Shown here one piece after another: positions 6,746-8,117 of a stretch of DNA of 8,117 nucleotides. The stretch comes from Alphaproteobacteria bacterium. Its GTDB lineage: Bacteria; Pseudomonadota; Alphaproteobacteria; Micropepsales; Micropepsaceae. The stretch is taken from contig JAEKMB010000115.1 in NCBI GenBank assembly GCA_019508105.1, positions 1 to 8,117 of the forward strand, read 5' to 3'. The position numbers and the translations under genes are program-made. The first letter of the stretch is position 1; every line of letters begins with the position of its first letter. Below the pieces are notes generated by a model. It made no database searches. It was not told the DNA's origin and saw nothing but the letters and a program-made list of their open reading frames with translations.

Positions 6746-7734
6746 GACAATTCCCGGCTCAGCCGGCGCAGCATGCCTTCGCGCAGGCCACGGTCGGCCA
6801 CCCGCAGGACCGGCGAGGGCCACAGTGAGCAGATGGCGGTGAAGATGGCGCAGCCGGGCAGCATCAGGTCGGCGCGCTCCGCTCCGATGCTGCCGATCTT
6901 GGCCAGCGCCGCGGTATCCTGGCCCACCAGCCGCTCGACCACCCGCAGCATGTGGCCGGTCTCGTGCCAACTGCCATCCACCCGGGTGCGGTTGTAGCGC
7001 GGCAGCTTCAGCGCAATCGCCGCCAGGGTGGTGACGGTGCCCGATGTGCCCAGCAGATGGTTCTTGCGCACGTCGAAACCGTCCCCCATCTGTTTTGCGA
7101 AAGGTTCAAAGCGGGCGTGAAGATCGGCGCGCATGCGGTCAAAGCCGATGCGGCTGGTGGAAGCGGCGCCGTAATTCTCCGCCAGGCTCACCACTCCCAG
7201 CGGGACCGAAGCCGCTAGCTTCTTCTGCGGCCCGGCGTCGCTTTTCTGCAGCCAGATGATTTCGGTGGAGCCGCCGCCAATGTCGAACACCAGCGCGCCC
7301 CGGTATTTGCGCCCGATCAGGGGGGCGCAACCTTCCGCTGCCAGATCCGCCTCTTCTTCGGCCGAGATCACGGACAAGTCCAATCCCGCTTCTTCGCGGG
7401 CGCGGGCCACCAGCACATCGGCGTTGCGCGCCAGCCGCGCGGCCTGGGTGGCGATGCAGCGGACATGCCGGACCCTGTGCTTGGCGATGCGGTCGGAACA
7501 GATTTTCAGGGCGGCGATGGTGCGGTCCAGCGCCGCCTCCGACAGCAGCCCGCTTTGGCCCACCCCCTCGCCCAGCCGCACAATGCGGGAGAAGGAATCC
7601 ACCACCCGGAAACCACCCCGGGCGGCTGCGGCGGCGATCAGCAGCCGGCAATTGTTGGTGCCCAGATCCAGCACCGCCAGCAGGGGGCCGGTCTTGGCCC
7701 CGTCTTCCTGCGATTTCTGGTGATTTCCGTGCAT
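6742..7734 (-). CDS. Ppx/GppA-family phosphatase (exopolyphosphatase / pppGpp phosphohydrolase)
   Basis: A 330-residue cytoplasmic member of the ASKHA-fold Ppx/GppA family, which removes terminal phosphates from polyphosphate or converts pppGpp to ppGpp. Sequence alone cannot tell which. Key blocks are LAVLDLGTNNCRLLIA (19-34, phosphate-1 loop), ATQAARLARNADVL (95-108), ISAEEEADLAAEG (123-135, catalytic glutamates), ALVFDIGGGSTEI (147-159, phosphate-2 loop), LGTSGTVTTLAA (228-239), ERADLMLPGCAI (286-297) and ADRGLREGML (313-322). The second residue of the usual SGEEEA motif is Ala here. The protein has only the two N-terminal lobes and lacks the HD-like C-terminal domain of the roughly 500-residue E. 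coli enzymes, as is common in alphaproteobacteria. A weak GGGGA ribosome binding site sits 4 bases before the ATG. It overlaps rlmE downstream by 4 bp. Confidence 0.93.
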   Translation of the reverse strand: MHGNHQKSQEDGAKTGPLLAVLDLGTNNCRLLIAAAAARGGFRVVDSFSRIVRLGEGVGQSGLLSEAALDRTIAALKICSDRIAKHRVRHVRCIATQAARLARNADVLVARAREEAGLDLSVISAEEEADLAAEGCAPLIGRKYRGALVFDIGGGSTEIIWLQKSDAGPQKKLAASVPLGVVSLAENYGAASTSRIGFDRMRADLHARFEPFAKQMGDGFDVRKNHLLGTSGTVTTLAAIALKLPRYNRTRVDGSWHETGHMLRVVERLVGQDTAALAKIGSIGAERADLMLPGCAIFTAICSLWPSPVLRVADRGLREGMLRRLSRELS

Positions 7735-7744
7735 TTTTCCCCGT

Positions 7745-7764
7745 GGCGGCGCCCTTGCGCCGCC
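7745..7764 (-). promoter_or_regulatory. Perfect 8-bp hairpin just upstream of the ppx/gppA start
   Basis: GGCGGCGC (7745-7752) and GCGCCGCC (7757-7764) pair perfectly around a 4-base loop, 10 bases before the ATG at 7734. On the transcript the loop reads AAGG and the GGGGA ribosome-binding sequence lies just 3' of the stem. No T-run follows in either direction, so it is not an intrinsic terminator. It may modulate translation. I could not find a convincing ppx promoter farther upstream. Confidence 0.4.
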
Positions 7765-7823
7765 CCCAAGCTAGCATGGCCGGAGGGTGGTTGCGGGGGC
7801 AAAAGGGAGCCGAAAACCCGTCC

Positions 7824-7850
7824 TTGCAAGGGGTTGGCGGCTGGTCTAAA
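7824..7850 (+). promoter_or_regulatory. Possible tRNA-Gln promoter
   Basis: TTGCAA (7824-7829) and TCTAAA (7845-7850) could be -35 and -10 elements. The 15-bp spacer is short and neither hexamer is close to consensus. The -35 lies within the perfect palindrome CCTTGCAAGG (7822-7831). The -10 is 31 bp before the first tRNA base, a reasonable leader length. Confidence 0.25.
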
Positions 7851-7881
7851 CGGGCGGTCCCGGTGGGGTCCGCCCCTCTAT

Positions 7882-7953
7882 TGGGGGATCGTCTAACGGT
7901 AGGACTGCAGACTCTGACTCTGCCTGTCTAGGTTCGAATCCTAGTCCTCTCAG
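7882..7953 (+). tRNA. tRNA-Gln(CUG) with irregular 3' acceptor strand
   Basis: The cloverleaf can be drawn base by base. The acceptor 5' strand is TGGGGGA (7882-7888). The D-arm is 7891-7905, with the invariant GG in its loop. The anticodon stem GCAGA/TCTGC (7907-7911, 7919-7923) is perfect, with loop CTCTGAC and anticodon CTG (7914-7916). The T-arm CTAGG/CCTAG (7928-7932, 7940-7944) has loop TTCGAAT. The U1 start and anticodon loop suit tRNA-Gln. The 3' acceptor strand TCCTCTCAG is one base longer than needed. Pairing works only with a bulged T plus a G-T wobble and G73 as discriminator; without the bulge there is a T-C mismatch at 1-72 and A73. No CCA is encoded (GCGG follows). It could be a functional variant, a decaying gene, or an integration-altered end. 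Confidence 0.85.
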
Positions 7954-8117
7954 CGGTGCTGCTTAATGGATGTTTCGCTGGATCGTTACAATTTTCACAA
8001 ACTCACCAGCGGCGAAATGCAATTCATCGTGCCGTGAGAAACAGCCGCCAATGGCCCAGCGGGTGACAATAGTTTGAGCATGATTTTTAGGCCTCACTTA
8101 ATATCTGCGGCCGCAAT
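7954..8117. other. Lower-GC region after the tRNA with no recognisable gene
   Basis: This stretch is about 49% GC by hand count, clearly lower than the rest of the window. The longest plausible ATG frame on the plus strand is 23 codons (7966-8037) and resembles nothing I know. An imperfect inverted repeat, TTTCGCTGG (7973-7981) against CCAGCGGCGAAA (8006-8017), is visible. It may be the spacer to the next gene or the edge of DNA acquired at the tRNA 3' end. Confidence 0.4.

Noticed and set aside
6746..6970. 75-residue N-terminal extension of RlmE
   Set aside because: It is an Arg/Gly/Ala-rich out-of-frame reading of ppx. The ATG overlapping the ppx stop gives the normal RlmE length.
6149..6997. 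282-codon open frame on the plus strand opposite rlmE and ppx
   Set aside because: It is a shadow of two well-supported minus-strand genes and contains no recognisable domain.
7966..8037. 23-codon ORF (MDVSLDRYNFHKL...) after the tRNA
   Set aside because: It is short, lacks a ribosome binding site and resembles no known family. It is consistent with chance in this lower-GC stretch.

Overview
The window looks like ordinary GC-rich chromosome of an alphaproteobacterium. Codon use is strongly GC-biased. The gene set points the same way: a DUF992 protein, an N-terminal-only Ppx/GppA protein paired with RlmE, IMP dehydrogenase, a divergent TraB/GumN protein, and an RsmB-like start with the MTPxAR...AIEIL pattern. 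I cannot name the genus. I see no phage, insertion sequence, transposon or CRISPR array.

Layout from left to right. Positions 1-44 hold the first codons of an RsmB-like rRNA methyltransferase on the minus strand. A divergent promoter region with an 8-bp inverted repeat follows. A plus-strand pair comes next: a polytopic GT-C-like membrane protein (152-1519) and, 9 bp later, a NudK-type Nudix hydrolase (1529-2119). After a 170-bp leader comes a small exported protein with a glycine-zipper C-terminus (2290-2754). It converges on a minus-strand block, guaB (5344 to 3857) followed by a TraB/GumN-like exported protein (3787 to 2840). Divergent from guaB is an exported DUF992 protein (5545-6027), which ends in a strong hairpin terminator. 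That hairpin overlaps the end of a convergent minus-strand pair, ppx/gppA (7734 to 6742) and rlmE (6745 to 6065), whose genes overlap by ATGA. At the right end is a plus-strand tRNA-Gln(CUG) whose 3' acceptor strand looks damaged, then about 160 bp of lower-GC sequence with no recognisable gene.

The minus-strand genes are housekeeping: phosphate/(p)ppGpp-type signalling (ppx), 23S rRNA 2'-O-methylation (rlmE), guanine nucleotide synthesis (guaB) and 16S rRNA methylation (rsmB). The plus-strand genes between them look like lineage-specific envelope functions. The GT-C-like protein and the NudK homologue may both touch sugar-nucleotide or polyprenyl-sugar metabolism, but this is inference.

I found no convincing new multi-gene system. 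The points most worth a second look are the hairpins placed directly before several minus-strand genes (one appears to hide the guaB ribosome binding site), the TraB/GumN homologue lacking both signature histidines, the irregular tRNA-Gln next to low-GC DNA, and the terminator whose loop carries the rlmE stop codon.
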